From Margaritifera margaritifera (Eukaryota; Mollusca; Bivalvia; Unionida; Margaritiferidae), in contig JAQPZY010001581.1 of the NCBI GenBank assembly GCA_029931535.1, positions 2,696,001 to 2,760,000 on the forward strand: 64,000 nt of DNA, written 5' to 3'. Below the pieces are notes generated by a model. That model searched no databases. It was not told where the DNA came from and worked only from the letters and a program-made list of their open reading frames with translations. The position numbers and the translations under genes were made by a program. Shown here in pieces: positions 46,236 through 60,015 of the stretch. How positions within the stretch are numbered: the first letter of the stretch is position 1; each line of letters opens with the position of its first letter.

Positions 46236-47036
46236 GTACGTAATCTATAGTATGGTCCCTATGGATTCTGAATCGTATCCAGTACTAAATCTCAGAAACT
46301 AACAGCATGCCACATTTCAAATAGAGATAAGAATATTAAGCTCCTTCCATACCTTACAAATTTCTTTCATTACTGCTAATATTCGATGTTACTGCTTATT
46401 TTTTTTTTAATGTGTCTCTCAACGGTGAAGATAATAATAAAGTTTGGTTGTTTTCCAGAAGCCGGACGAATCTATACAAGAAGAAGGGATGACGGGATGT
46501 TCCGGATGCACGTGCGGTACGTAAACAAACATCGTCTGCTTGTTAATAGTCAACATACAGCTTGTCAAAAATTTCATAACGTTATACCTTAATTTCGTTA
46601 ATAATGGTTTTTGTCTCTTCTGAAACCGCATACGGACTGTACACTAGGATAATCTGCAAAAACGTTCTATATTTATTTGTCAATTATTCCATACACGGAA
46701 ATAAACTAATAATTCATAAAGGCTTTAAAGGGATACAACTCATATCAGACTCTCCAGGAATTTGCTTAATGGCCGGAAGCTGCGTAATCCCACGTCGTAA
46801 AGATCGACTAGTCCAGCCATGGCGCTTCAACATTACGGACGCCGTTAAATTTCTTGTTTTTTTTTTTTTAAAACAAGTCAGTAACATTGAACATTGGCAA
46901 AAATGAAAGAAATTTGTAAGGTATGGAAAGAGCTTAATATTCTTATCTGCATTTGAGATGTGGCATGCTGTTAGTTTCAGAGATTTAGTACTGGGTACGA
47001 TTCAGAATCCATCGGGACCATACCATAGTACCTTAT
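46236..47036. mobile_element. ~800-bp element with ~135-bp terminal inverted repeats
   Basis: The left arm at 46236-46371 and the right arm at 46902-47036 are reverse complements with roughly seven visible mismatches. Shared landmarks: 'tatggtccctatggattctg', 'aaactaacagcatgccaca' and 'taccttacaaatttctttca'. The 530-bp interior has no recognisable transposase; the open frame at 46604-46906 partly overlaps the right arm and is not convincing. Consistent with a non-autonomous DNA transposon or foldback element. Confidence 0.7.
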
Positions 47037-47039
47037 AAT

Positions 47040-47557
47040 GAAGAATACAATACAGTCAAAAAGCATTATAAGTTGTCCTTAGACTGCATTATAGACATTA
47101 TACACTAAAATAAAGTACATACGAACTAGAAAAAGTGACAAGAAAAAACAGTGGTTAGGACAAATCACTTTTCTAAAGTCACTTTTTCTGGACAAGCGAC
47201 TGTAAAAAAATGGACAGACCTACCACTGATGGGAGATTTTTTCAAACTGTTTTTGTTTTAATATCACTGACCGGTGAAAAATCACTCACCTCAGTTCCTT
47301 CAAACTATATAAGCGAAAGCATAAAATATAATTATTTGTACAAGTGATTAAGCATCATTTTGACCCCAGAGTTTGCAGGTTAAAAAGGTTATTTGTCGAT
47401 TGGAACAATTCAGTGCTACACACTGGACCATGGTGAACTCCGTTATTCAATTAACATATCGCACCAATCACATACGTTCTGCAAGCCGGAATCAAACGAA
47501 AATAATTTCCGATTCAGCTGTGGGTACAGTACTGTTTAAAAAAAAAATTTTTTTTAA

Positions 47558-47623
<66 letters not shown>

Positions 47624-49015
47624 CAGTCCAAGGGGCTAATATAATATAGGTTTTATATACACTGAACTTCACCTTTAATTTAGAGTTTGTGGAGTTTACG
47701 GGCGCAAGCATCATACATTTCAACATTCCACTTTCTCCAGTATTGTTGTTTTCAAATGGCATCGTGAATGATTCATGATGGTGCATCCCAAAATCTATTA
47801 ATGCAAACGGCATGAAAACTATCTCCCCCAAAAGAGTTTCTTTTATATGAACTTTAATGATTTTATACCGTTGTTACATCCGTTGACGCGGACAAATTGT
47901 ATTCAGCTCACTCTGAAAAAGATCAAGGCGTGTGTACTACTACAATTGCCACCGTGTTATCCACTGGCGTTTCACTGCATGGTTGCGCAGATTCCAACAT
48001 CTGGAATGACTTCCGCTTATGTATAATTTCATTAATTCGTGTTAAACCTTTGGGAAAACACCAACTTCGGGCCACTGCTATCTGGTGCCACAAATTTACA
48101 TTTCGAGCATATTTCGTGGGTGAATTGAATGTATCCCGCTCGCATAAACGGTGGATGGGACGAAGCCCCTATTATTAAAACCCATTTGAACTATTTCTAA
48201 GTCCGTTTGAATTTAAAAAATTTTGATGATCTCACTGGTGATGCCATTTGGAAACAACTATAGATTGCATTAATACTTGTGAAGTAATCAAACACATCAA
48301 AAACCCAATATACGGTACCGTATTGTTTTCGTTTAGTAATATTGTTCTAGTCTTGCTCGAGGAGTGCAATCATGACGACCCAATATCAACCATACAACTG
48401 TCACGCAACTCTCCAGATCCCCAAGTTTATTACAATTAACTCATAGTGTCCAACCAAAGGCACTTGATAATAAAACACAGTAGATTAAATCCAGCGACTG
48501 AACTCTGTAATTTAGTTTTGTTTAACGTGAAAGAATCGTAACATGCAGAGGCATCTCATTACAAGTTGATTTCTCTTGGAGTTCCCAGACTGATGAATCT
48601 ATCACTGGTGTACAGTCTTACGTCTGGAACTGTGTATGTGTTTACATTACACCTTAATACTCAAATTTGCAAATTTAGCATTAATCTGCTGTAGAAACTA
48701 TAAGATATCACTGTATATTTTATCTGCTTAAGTTTCTATGTAACCTGTTGCAAATCAATACTATACTCGTGTAATCCATAAGATATGAAAATTGTGTGCG
48801 TCATTTAGGCGCATTTTTATATCCTTTTTTTCCTTTTTTTTTTTTTTTTTTTTTTACACTTCCTACCGGTCTCCTGTTCCACTTCTTAACTTTGTATCCA
48901 ATATGTTCATTTTATGTACGTTTTTCATTTTGCTGTGGCTGTTAAACATTTTGTCATGTCTTTTGATTAAAATGCCGTTGAAAGAAGAAAAAAAACTGGA
49001 TCTTAATACATAAGG
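47040..49015. other. Stretch without a supported gene
   Basis: It contains a (TA)n run at 47564-47622 and T-runs near 48840. Several 60-105-codon frames on both strands have no recognisable domains and no convincing splice sites. Confidence 0.45.
47564..47622. repeat. (TA)n microsatellite
   Basis: An uninterrupted dinucleotide run of about 29 repeats. Confidence 0.97.
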
Positions 49016-49017
49016 TT

Positions 49018-49148
49018 TGAGGGGGTATACAGTTGAGGGGGTATACAGTTGAGGGGGTATATAGTTGAGGGGGCAGACAGTTGAGGGGGTTATACAGTTG
49101 AGGGGGTAGACAGTTGAGGGGGTAGACGGTTGAGTGGGTATACAGTTG
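49018..49148. repeat. Minisatellite, ~16-bp unit, 8 copies
   Basis: The unit is 'gagggggtatacagtt' with variants tatatag and cagacag/tagacag. It is strongly purine-biased on the plus strand. Confidence 0.95.
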
Positions 49149-49285
49149 GAAATTGAAATTTCTATTCAAACGTTTACTTTCAAGTTTTTAAAATACTTTT
49201 CGTGATTTTATGCCACATTAATATATTAGCACTCTTACCTCAAACGTTCATGAACCTGGAAAATCGTGAAGAAAATTATACTTAC

Positions 49286-49346
49286 CTTTTTCTAACACGT
49301 CCAGTACTATTAATGGAATATTTGCTCGTGGTACTTTAGGACACAT
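49286..49346 (-). CDS. Candidate 5' coding exon of the LAMP-like gene
   Basis: On the minus strand a 20-codon frame, 'MCPKVPRANIPLIVLDVLEK', starts at an ATG (49344-49346). It ends at a perfect consensus donor (AAAAAG|gtaagtat) in phase 1, which matches the phase needed by the exon at 37594-37727 and would create an Ala codon at the join. An in-frame stop lies 37 nt upstream of the ATG. The peptide is not a signal sequence, so either this is an internal exon with an upstream acceptor, or the match is coincidence. The intron to the next exon would be 11.6 kb. Confidence 0.3.
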
Positions 49347-49770
49347 TTTCTTTTCTTCTCTTTTAGATTTAAAAAAAAAGGTTTAAGAGGATGACTGAAA
49401 AAAAAATGGAATAACTACAATATCCCTGGAGGTTTAGAACTTAAGATATTCATACAAAATGGAATATTGATTTCATCGAGCTATTTTTGTGCGTCTCTGA
49501 GCTCGATTGTTTTTCGGATTATTTATCGAATTGAATCTTTTGATGGAAATCAAAGTATAAACTGTATTGTCAATACTCGAACCGTCAACAGTTATCGGGA
49601 TAGTCGTTAAAACCCTACTGGCGTTGCTAAATGTTACGCCAAGGTATGACAAACGATGTTTATGATATAACGTTATGACGCTAAAAAGGGTGAGCGTCAT
49701 GTGATACAATTCCTTTTACATTGCTCACATTTGAGTCGCGGAATCCTGAGGTTTTTCATCTTTGTCCTCA

Positions 49771-49815
49771 ACACACACACACACACACGCACAGACAAAC
49801 ACACACACACACACA
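49771..49815. repeat. (CA)n microsatellite, interrupted
   Basis: A CA run with one 'gcacagacaa' interruption. Confidence 0.95.
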
Positions 49816-50189
49816 TATGTATACAGTTAGACATTACATGACCAAAGAACAAATAACAATCCTTCCAAACGCACTGGATCCAGTTAAACATCATGTCAGA
49901 CAATGATTAGATACATAAAACAAACGGACAACATACAGTAAAGAACTAGTGTTAAAGTAACCAAAGCGCTTTCAGGTCCTAATGGCCCATTACTTAAAGG
50001 CATACATACAACATAAATAACAAAACAAACAACGAACGCAGAAAGAAAGAAACAAAAATGCATAAATCTATATGATGTGTGCATTTATAATTCTTATTTA
50101 CAAACGAGACAGGATAAGTTGGAATAAATTGTCTCACTTTGAAATATGCGTGTTGTCTTCTGGCTATATAGTGATCGAATGATTAAAAA

Positions 50190-50521
50190 CAACAGGAACT
50201 GACCTACATAACAAGGAAAGGATTATGATAATTTATGTGAGTAGAGATTCCCGTTTTGATTCCTAATGGTTTAAGCCGTTTGGGGTTTTCTATTCAGAGA
50301 TGGCAGATCCAATAGGTTTCATATTCTTTCCTAGGTTCTGGGCTTCAGCTGAGTTTGTGGGCAATTTCAGTTAAAATGATGGCACTGAAAGTATGGCCAA
50401 AATTTACAAACAATTTTTGCTACTACTGGATTTCTTTCCAACATTTTGGTTATCCAGTCAAATCTGTGAAAGTTGATTCGTTCATGAAATTTTTCAGTTT
50501 CTCTACCTTACTGAAGGTCGC

Positions 50522-50617
<96 letters not shown>

Positions 50618-51300
50618 TCACATTCTCAGGTTTGCACATGATGTTTAGGTCATGCATGTTCAACTTTTCCTCGTCTCTTTTGTAGAGAACGAGCTGGCTT
50701 TCATCATGTGCTGGCAAGTTTCGCACCATCTGTCCCACCAGGACTCGGATGTGCCAGCATGGTTTTGGTTTGTAGTTAGCTTAAACTTTGTTCAGACTAG
50801 GATGTCTCTGAGATTTTTTGGTCTTCGGTACAATACCACTGTCCTATTTGAGAGGACTGGCTTCAATGTGTCACACGATTCGACAATGGACCAGAAATTT
50901 TTCTTGTTTTTGTTTTTGTTTTATCATGCGACCTACTTTGGGGCATTCTGAATAGTAGGTAACGGCTATTTTGTTTTGCCTTTTGTGTTGTCTCCTGTAT
51001 AGGACTTGTGTTATAGGCACGCTTCACTAAGTGTTGAGAGAATTCTTTTGATCTTCTTTAAAACGTTTCATAGTCAGAGCAAATCCTCCCTGTTCTTAGT
51101 GCCGAGCTTTACGGAATGTTCTAAATGGAATGTTTTAATGACAGCAATCTGCTTTTGCATTCCTCCTCAGGAGAAAAGTCTAATATCAGATTTATGTGTA
51201 CATCATTTTAGCACAATAAAAATCAATTTTTGCAGTAAAATGTTTCCTGGGAGAAAATGCCTTTTAATTGACACGATCGATGTGGAATCACAAATCGTTT
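50190..51300 (-). pseudogene. Penelope-like retroelement, 3' region, decayed
   Basis: Read on the minus strand in shifting frames: 'RICSDYETF' and 'FSQHLVKRAYNTSPIQETTQ' (linker after the RT), then 'YRRPKNLRDILV', then 'WWDRWCETCQHMMKASSFS' (a Cys-rich motif before GIY-YIG). After a CT microsatellite come 'LKNFMNESTF', 'FGHTFSAIILTEI', 'RKEYETYWICHL' and 'PKRLKPLGIKTG'. The 'RPxNLRDxLV ... C..C ... H.f..i....E.....R...E.yWI..L....P.gLN' order is that of Penelope-like elements up to the end of their GIY-YIG endonuclease. Many stops make it a relic. The RT core is missing or unrecognisable above 51300. Confidence 0.65.
50526..50617. repeat. (GA)n microsatellite inside the Penelope-like relic
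   Basis: About 45 GA repeats replace or interrupt the region where the GIY-YIG motif would be expected. Confidence 0.98.
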
Positions 51301-51303
51301 AAG

Positions 51304-51715
51304 TAGGGGATAAACAGCTATGTTGACAAGTGGCACGCAAACCATTTAGCGAGTACATACTAAAATGCTGTAAATTAGACCACACTTGTTACGACAGTCA
51401 GCTTCATTGTCTGTTTTAAACTGCAAATTTCAACGTTAATGACATGTTTACCTTGCTCTAAATTCTGCGACTCCCTTTAATACAGAAAAAGACAATAAAC
51501 TCAAAGGTAATGAAGGTTTCGATTAAATGTTACATTTACTATACTTTAAAGTCTTTTATGCGCTAAGAAAAGAAGGAAAGGTTAAATCTGAGCACATGTA
51601 AATTCTTAATTTTTTTGGTCAAATGTTAATCTAGTCAATCAAAATATTTAACTACAGCTATCCAACTTTTCAGCCAGTGTTTATGTTTACGTTTAAAAGG
51701 TCGGTCTATATACTG

Positions 51716-51778
<63 letters not shown>

Positions 51779-52690
51779 TTTATCTTCTGAGGATAACCCA
51801 TTTGGTTCTGAATCAACCAATCTTACATGTAGTCCTCAATAACAAAATATTAAAACGTATATATGCAAACAAACTATTACTTACTATAGTGTTTGACTGA
51901 CTGTTATGTGTGATGTTTATATACTTAACTTTTGTCTATGATTGTAAGTTGTATGATTATTTGAAAATACATACTTAACTTTTGTCTATTTGTTTACATA
52001 GTATTTTCATAGGCATTTTGCAATTAGACTTTTGTGACATATGTCAAGTAGGCCAGTATTTTTCCATTAGAAATACTCATATTCTGATGTGTCATAGGTC
52101 ATGTAGGCATGTGTATTTATATACAGATTTTGGTAAACAAATTCATTCCTATTCTGGAATTTCGGTTCTAAAAGATCAGTCTGTAAAGAATCTGTTTTAG
52201 TTGTATTGTTGAAATCAGATATAATTTGAGAGGAAATATTTATTTACAATATTCATTGGTAATACTAAAGTGCTCATGGACTTTTGTATTAATACATGAT
52301 TTGGGGATTTATGTTAACTCATTCAAATACCTTCTGGATTATATTTTTGTGGTGCATCAGGACATTCAAGGCTATTGGAATTCATTAGGAACATTCTATT
52401 ATTTTGGACTTGTGATTAGGACATTTAGGATTATTTGGAATTTAACACAGAAATTGTAAGTGTCTTTTGAATTTTCACTTTCATTGTCTGGAAATAAATT
52501 GCTTGTTGATTTTACTTACATTGTTGGTTTCACTTTCTTTCTGTTACATATTTTTAAGACCTAGAGTCGTTACACTGACACACACTCACATGTAATCATA
52601 AAATATACATACGCGCATACATACACACATTATATTAAAACATACATAAGATGTACATGTAAGTTTGGGAGATGGGAAAGTAGTGGGGGT
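51304..52690. other. Stretch without a supported gene
   Basis: It contains an (AAT)n microsatellite (51719-51776) and AT-rich sequence with short meaningless frames. The far end (52560-52640) is a CA/CATA-rich microsatellite next to the LINE 3' end. Confidence 0.45.
51719..51776. repeat. (AAT)n microsatellite
   Basis: A trinucleotide run of about 19 repeats. Confidence 0.97.
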
Positions 52691-52694
52691 GTCC

Positions 52695-55465
<2,771 letters not shown>

Positions 55466-55732
55466 TATTTTAGAATTAGAATCAGATTGAGAGGTTTCCT
55501 GATTGAGACTGACTTGTGAAAGACAGTGTCCATCAACCTTTTCGGTAATACAATGTCCCTTAAATAAGATAAGCAAGTGTTTAGGTGGTCAGTTGTAGTT
55601 AAGTATGCATCTTTAAATAAATGTTCCCTTCCTGACATTTGCAGTTTAAAACGTTGCAGTTATCACAAATATTGGTTCAAATATACAACTGATTATGGAT
55701 ATTAAATATCAGGTTACCCCTAGCTAATTAAT

Positions 55733-55945
55733 AACGGGATATGTATGCGTAATCATTGGCTAATTCCTTACGGGATATGTATGCATAACCATTGGCTAAT
55801 TCCTTACGGGATATGTATGCATAATCATTGGCTAATTCCTTACGGGATATGTATGCGTAGTCATTGGCTAATTCCCTACGGGATATGTATGCGTAATCAT
55901 TGGCTAATTAATTACGGGATATGTATGCGTAATCATTGGATCTTT
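55733..55945. repeat. Minisatellite, 36-bp unit, 6 copies
   Basis: The unit is 'acgggatatgtatgcgtaat' plus 'cattggctaattcctt'. It lies between LINE ORF2 and ORF1 and is probably a later insertion or expansion. Its multiple-of-three length gives a repetitive open frame. Confidence 0.95.
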
Positions 55946-56019
55946 GGTTATTAGAGTCTTAGTAAGGTACTTGACGGTTTCATGATCCAGGTCGAGTGCT
56001 AACAAAATACAAATATCAA

Positions 56020-56232
56020 CGGACAGATGAGTCATGACTGTAAGAATCGCAATGTGCACAATATCTGGTCATGTTTTGTTCTTGACTGTAATGACTTTGT
56101 CTTGACCGTTCATTGTGTTTTACAGGTCAGATAGCAACAGACAGATAAGTCATGGCTGTAGGAATCGCAATATCTAGTCATGTTTTGCTCTTGTTTTTAA
56201 TGATTTTGTCTTGAGCGTTCATTGTATGTGAT
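56020..56232. repeat. Two-copy ~115-bp duplication
   Basis: The copies share 'acagatgagtcatgactgta' / 'acagataagtcatggctgta', 'agaatcgcaat', 'tctggtcatgttttg' and 'ttgtcttgaccgttcattgt'. Confidence 0.75.
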
Positions 56233-56264
56233 ACGCCTGCGGTTGTTTCAGTGGAGTACTAAGG

Positions 56265-56402
56265 GTAAATGGCGCCCGGGGCGACGATGATGGCCCAAAG
56301 GGCCAGAATACGAGGTCCGAATTTTTATCAGCTGTTTTGGCGCCCCAAGACCTCTGGGGCCCGGGGCAACCGCCCCGTCGGCCAGCTACAGGGTTGTTTT
56401 GC
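56265..56402. other. GC-rich foreign-looking block
   Basis: About 140 bp with long runs of G and C ('ggcgcccggggcgacgatga', 'gcgccccaagacctctgggg', 'cccggggcaaccgccccgtc') in otherwise AT-rich DNA. It has partial internal inverted complementarity (ggcgcccggggc / gcccggggc...gcgcc). Likely part of an unrecognised mobile element. Open frames on both strands are not convincing. Confidence 0.5.
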
Positions 56403-56489
56403 CTATGACGAGTATTTTGTCTTAACCGTTCCGTGGGTGGCAAGCACTGGCTGCTATGAAAGGTGCTTTTGATAAATCATGTCGGTGTT

Positions 56490-57430
56490 TCAGAGTAGAA
56501 TTGAAACACCTTCGTTTCTCGAGTGCACTAAGTCTCTATAAAAAAGAATCGATAGCATTTCTCCTGTTCCAAGTATGAAGGAATTGTAATTATGAATGTA
56601 TTTTCCATCTAATTCTAAACAGAGATCTCGTAGTACACTATCATAGGAACCAATATCAACACTCCCTCTTGGAATAAAACCAGAGACCATCACATTGTGA
56701 CTTGCTGAAATCGACCTAATGAGTGACTTGTATTGAGAGGAGAATATACGTAGATCCATGCGTTGATCGGCATAATTTTCCTCCGACAGTTTGATTATTG
56801 TGCGAAAGTCAGCTAGGTCCATTCTGTTCAAGTTCTTGTTTTAACAAAAGTATAGTGGCTCCAGGGAGAGTGATAACATCGAATTGTAAGTCATAAATCT
56901 TGATAGGTTTTAGAATGGAACTACCAATAACAAGAGTTTTATGCTTTGAGGGTAGTAATTTACGATGCTCATATTGCTGGTGACTCCAGGGAGAGTGCTT
57001 ATACATAACTCAGTTTGTAAACCAGAAAGCTTAAGAGGTTTAACAATGAAAGTACCAATAACAAGAGGATTGTGCTTTGAAGGTGGTAGTTTATGATGCT
57101 CATCTTGCTGGTGGTGATTTAGTCCATCGTCACGCACGACATCATTGTTAATAGCTAACGCAGTAGTGGTGGGCAGTAATTATGTCATACGATGAGAGTG
57201 TGCTAGAGTGATTGGTTTCAACCTTTCTAATTTTGTCAGCTATTGACTGTGTTTTGTTTAAACTGTTTACATTTTTTTCCCCCTCAAGATTTGTTATGAT
57301 TTTTGTAACTGAAGAATGAATGTTATCAAGATCTGTTGAGAAGTTTTGATTTTGTAGTGAAATACGCTTGCTTAATGCTGTAAACTGATCATTAATACTG
57401 TGCATGTTGTCATTCAGGCGTTTTACCAAG
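56490..57430 (-). pseudogene. LINE ORF1 with coiled coil and SGNH-hydrolase-like domain, decayed
   Basis: Minus-strand order: a coiled-coil-like segment at 57429-57148 ('NDNMHSINDQFTALSKRIS', 'NTKQSIADKIRKVE'-like heptads), then an SGNH-like block I, present twice ('KHNPLVIGTFIVKP' at ~57085 and 'KHKTLVIGSSILKP' at ~56940). Next come 'VMVSGFIPRGSVDIGSYDSV' and 'RDLCLELDGKYIHNYNSF', then the C-terminal 'FYRDLVHSRNEGVSIL', matching the DxxH block V. This esterase-like ORF1 type is known from CR1/L2-group LINEs. One of the two block I copies keeps the Ser (GSS), the other does not. It belongs with the ORF2 relic at 52695-55465. Confidence 0.7.
56860..57120. repeat. ~130-bp tandem duplication inside LINE ORF1
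   Basis: Two copies share 'ctccagggagagtg', 'taccaataacaagag', 'tgctttga.ggt.gta' and 'gatgctcat.ttgctggtg'. The duplicated piece encodes block I of the SGNH-like domain. Confidence 0.8.
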
Positions 57431-57434
57431 GCAG

Positions 57435-58040
57435 CGATGGACTTTAGAATAGCATTTGTGACTCAGGAGAGTGGCACGCTTTCTTCTTGTATTGACATTA
57501 CAGAGGATTATAAAATCTATACAGTCAAAGCATTTCCAGGTTGTAATTATGAATAATAAAGTAGAAATGACAGGTTACGTTGTAAAAGAAACAACGACCG
57601 TACTAACAACTATTGCATGCAGACTTTTGCCCCGTTGTTGATTTTTCGGTATTTCCTAAAATATATACACCACCAAGTTTATATTGAACGCACTACAATT
57701 AATGGACGAACCTTTAAGGAAAAATCTCATTATTCAGCTTTACAACTGACATTTTCCTGAAACCTTTTCATGTGAGTTGTAAGCAGCAATAGAATTAACG
57801 TGTCACCGACTCCTTTTCAAGATACCGTGGCGCCATCTATAATACGCAAAGGAACGATATGAGAAAGTAATAGATTCATAAATAGAGCAAAAACTTGTAA
57901 AAAAAAAAAAAAATGCGTGCTTTTTTACAGAGTTTTTTTTTATCACTATTTAGCAAATGTTTATGTTTCGTTTGAATGACATTTTTCAAACTTGACTTTT
58001 AGCTGGCACCATATAGCCACTATTGTGCTGAGGTGCCTTA
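57435..58040. other. Stretch without a supported gene
   Basis: Upstream of LINE ORF1 (possible 5' UTR of the element), then AT-rich sequence with an A-run at 57899-57913. Confidence 0.4.
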
Positions 58041-58042
58041 AA

Positions 58043-58104
58043 CGCTACATACATACATACATACATACATACATACATACATACATACATACATACATAC
58101 ATAC
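58043..58104. repeat. (CATA)n microsatellite
   Basis: About fifteen tetranucleotide repeats, placed at the start of the following ~95-bp array. Confidence 0.97.
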
Positions 58105-58375
58105 GTCGTTGAAATTAAATTGTTATAAATATGGTCATTAGAAGTATACAAAATTATCCAAATTATATTCTTCATGCAGATCTGACATACATAAATACAT
58201 ACATCGTTAAAATTGAATTGTTATAGATATGGTCATTAAAATTATACAAAATTATCCAAATTATATTCTTCATGCAGAATTGACACATATACACACATCA
58301 TTGAAATAAAATTGTTATAAATATGGTAATTAGAAGTAAACAAACTTATCAAAATTAACTTCCTTCTGCAGATTT
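58104..58375. repeat. ~95-bp tandem repeat, 3 copies
   Basis: The unit contains 'cgttgaaattaaattgttat', 'aaatatggtcattagaagta', 'acaaaattatccaaattata' and 'ttcttcatgcagatctgaca', followed by a short CATA run. Each unit therefore carries its own CATA stretch; in the first it has expanded. Confidence 0.85.
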
Positions 58376-58649
58376 TGGTCTTGGAGAAAGACACTTATGA
58401 AACGCAATATTTCAAAATCTACAATTCCAATTTGCCCCCAAATCCTTGGTATAACGAAATAATGGCTAGTTGAGTAGAATAAACTGAGAAATTTTGTATG
58501 TTACCGGCCTTCCAGAGAAACGCAGCAGAGAAATGTAGTAATTAACAACCATTTGTGAGATGCATATGCATCTTCCCTTACATACAGACGCAGCACAGTG
58601 ATGATGTAACACATTACTATCTTACGCTGTAAAGAAACGAAATACTAAT

Positions 58650-58682
58650 ATGGAGAGAGAGAGAGAGAGATAGAGAGAGAGA
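58650..58682. repeat. (GA)n microsatellite
   Basis: A GA run with one 'tagagag' interruption. Confidence 0.9.
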
Positions 58683-58819
58683 ATCATGTCTTTATCTGGA
58701 ATAAAATCCAGGTGATAATATTTATACTCGAGTTGATATCTAGCATTCATATATATTTTTTTGAACGAATAATCGAATTGTTTTTGCTCCTGGTTAGATT
58801 ATAATTAGGTAAATTTGTA

Positions 58820-60015
58820 AGAAAATCCAACAAGGGGTTTAGGAAACATTAGCAAATGAGAAAACTTTAATTAAACCTTAACGGAAACCTTCTATGACTG
58901 CGATCTTGACCCAAAAATCAAAGGGGCGATTGTGTATGCCGCAGAAGCAATTGTCTTAGTTTCATAATGATTCATTCCAAGTAGGAAATCAATCCATCAA
59001 GGCGTTTAGGAAATATAAGCAAATTAAAAAAAACTTTAACCAAAACCTTAACCAAAACTTTCTATGACTGTGACCTTGAAGCCAATGTAAAAGTGACGAG
59101 CGAGCGTTGTTACACTGTAAATAGCTCCCCACCGTAAGTCGCTCTCATTGGAGCGTTTTACGTTGGAATCTCTGCCGCACGACGCTCCCATGACGATGTA
59201 GAGCTTTCTACGGGGAAAGGTACACATGCTCTGGAAAATACTCCAAAACGTTACCGTGTATGTTAATAATGGCCAATTACTTCATGAAACACAATTGCAT
59301 AACTTGATGACAAAAAATATTCATTTAAATCGATATTACATTTTTTGGGGGTTTTTATACCCTCGCGAAACGGGTGCTAACTAGGAATCACTTTCTCCTT
59401 TTGAATGAATCATCCCATCGCACTTTCACCATCGTATCATTGTATCATCGCTATAGTAACATTGCATCATCGCCATCTTGACATCGCAACATTGCACACG
59501 ATGACACGATGATACGATGGTGGCGCTAACCGGATTCCATACCTCCCACATCATTGGGCTTATTGTAATCAAACTTTATGAAAGTCACAACCACTAAATT
59601 AAGAACTGGCGAATTTGGAGTGACTACTTCAGACCGAGTTATGTAATGTTGCGTATACATTACCCAAATCAGGTTTTTTCAAAACCACGTATATTTATAT
59701 CAATATAGTGAGGCGCGAATTCTGGTGGATGTACTGCTTTTATTGAAATTGAAGGTATACTAGGAACGCAAAATGCTCCAGAAATAACCATCGCCGTTCA
59801 CAGCTCCACACTGGAGCTATTTACGGAAAAGGTTCCCGTCAAACGCTCTAATAGGAGTGTTGTATGACGGGGAGCGATTTATGTCGTAACAGAGCGTGTC
59901 TTACAATGAATTGGCTTAGTTTCAAATTGTCTATTGCCAAGTACAATGAGAATCTATCAAGGGATTTAGGAAATATTAGCAAATGAAAAACGCTTAACCA
60001 TAACCTTTTACCAAT
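58820..60015. repeat. Three diverged copies of a ~130-bp repeat, the last pair split by an insertion
   Basis: Copies at about 58825-58965, 58975-59100 and 59920-60010 share 'aatccatcaaggcgtttagg', 'aaatattagcaaatgaaaa', 'ctttaaccaaaacctta' and 'tctatgactgtgacctt'. The interval 59103-59905 between the last two is occupied by an inverted-repeat element. Confidence 0.6.
59103..59905. mobile_element. Foldback/TIR element, ~800 bp, with nested inner palindrome
   Basis: The left arm 59103-59220 ('gttacactgtaaatagctcc', 'cattggagcgttttacg') pairs imperfectly with the right arm ~59800-59905 ('cgtcaaacgctctaatagga', 'gggagcgatttatgtcgtaac'). Inside, 59415-59450 ('ttcaccatcgtatcattgta', 'tcatcgc') is the inverse of 59500-59527 ('gatgacacgatgatacgatg', 'gtggcg'). 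No transposase coding is visible. Confidence 0.5.

Noticed and set aside
47514..47831. Minus-strand frame with 'ETLLGEIVFMPFALIDFG' and later strands, reminiscent of the end of a C2 domain
   Set aside because: No convincing acceptor or donor bounds it, an in-frame stop lies just upstream, and the resemblance is weak; it may be a gene fragment but cannot be supported.
50652..51302. Two ~98-codon plus-strand frames
   Set aside because: The minus strand of the same interval carries the Penelope-like relic; the plus-strand frames are shadows.
55745..55954. 69-codon frame with repeated 'HWLIPYGICM'
   Set aside because: It is a translation of the 36-bp minisatellite; the repeat is equally conserved at all codon positions.
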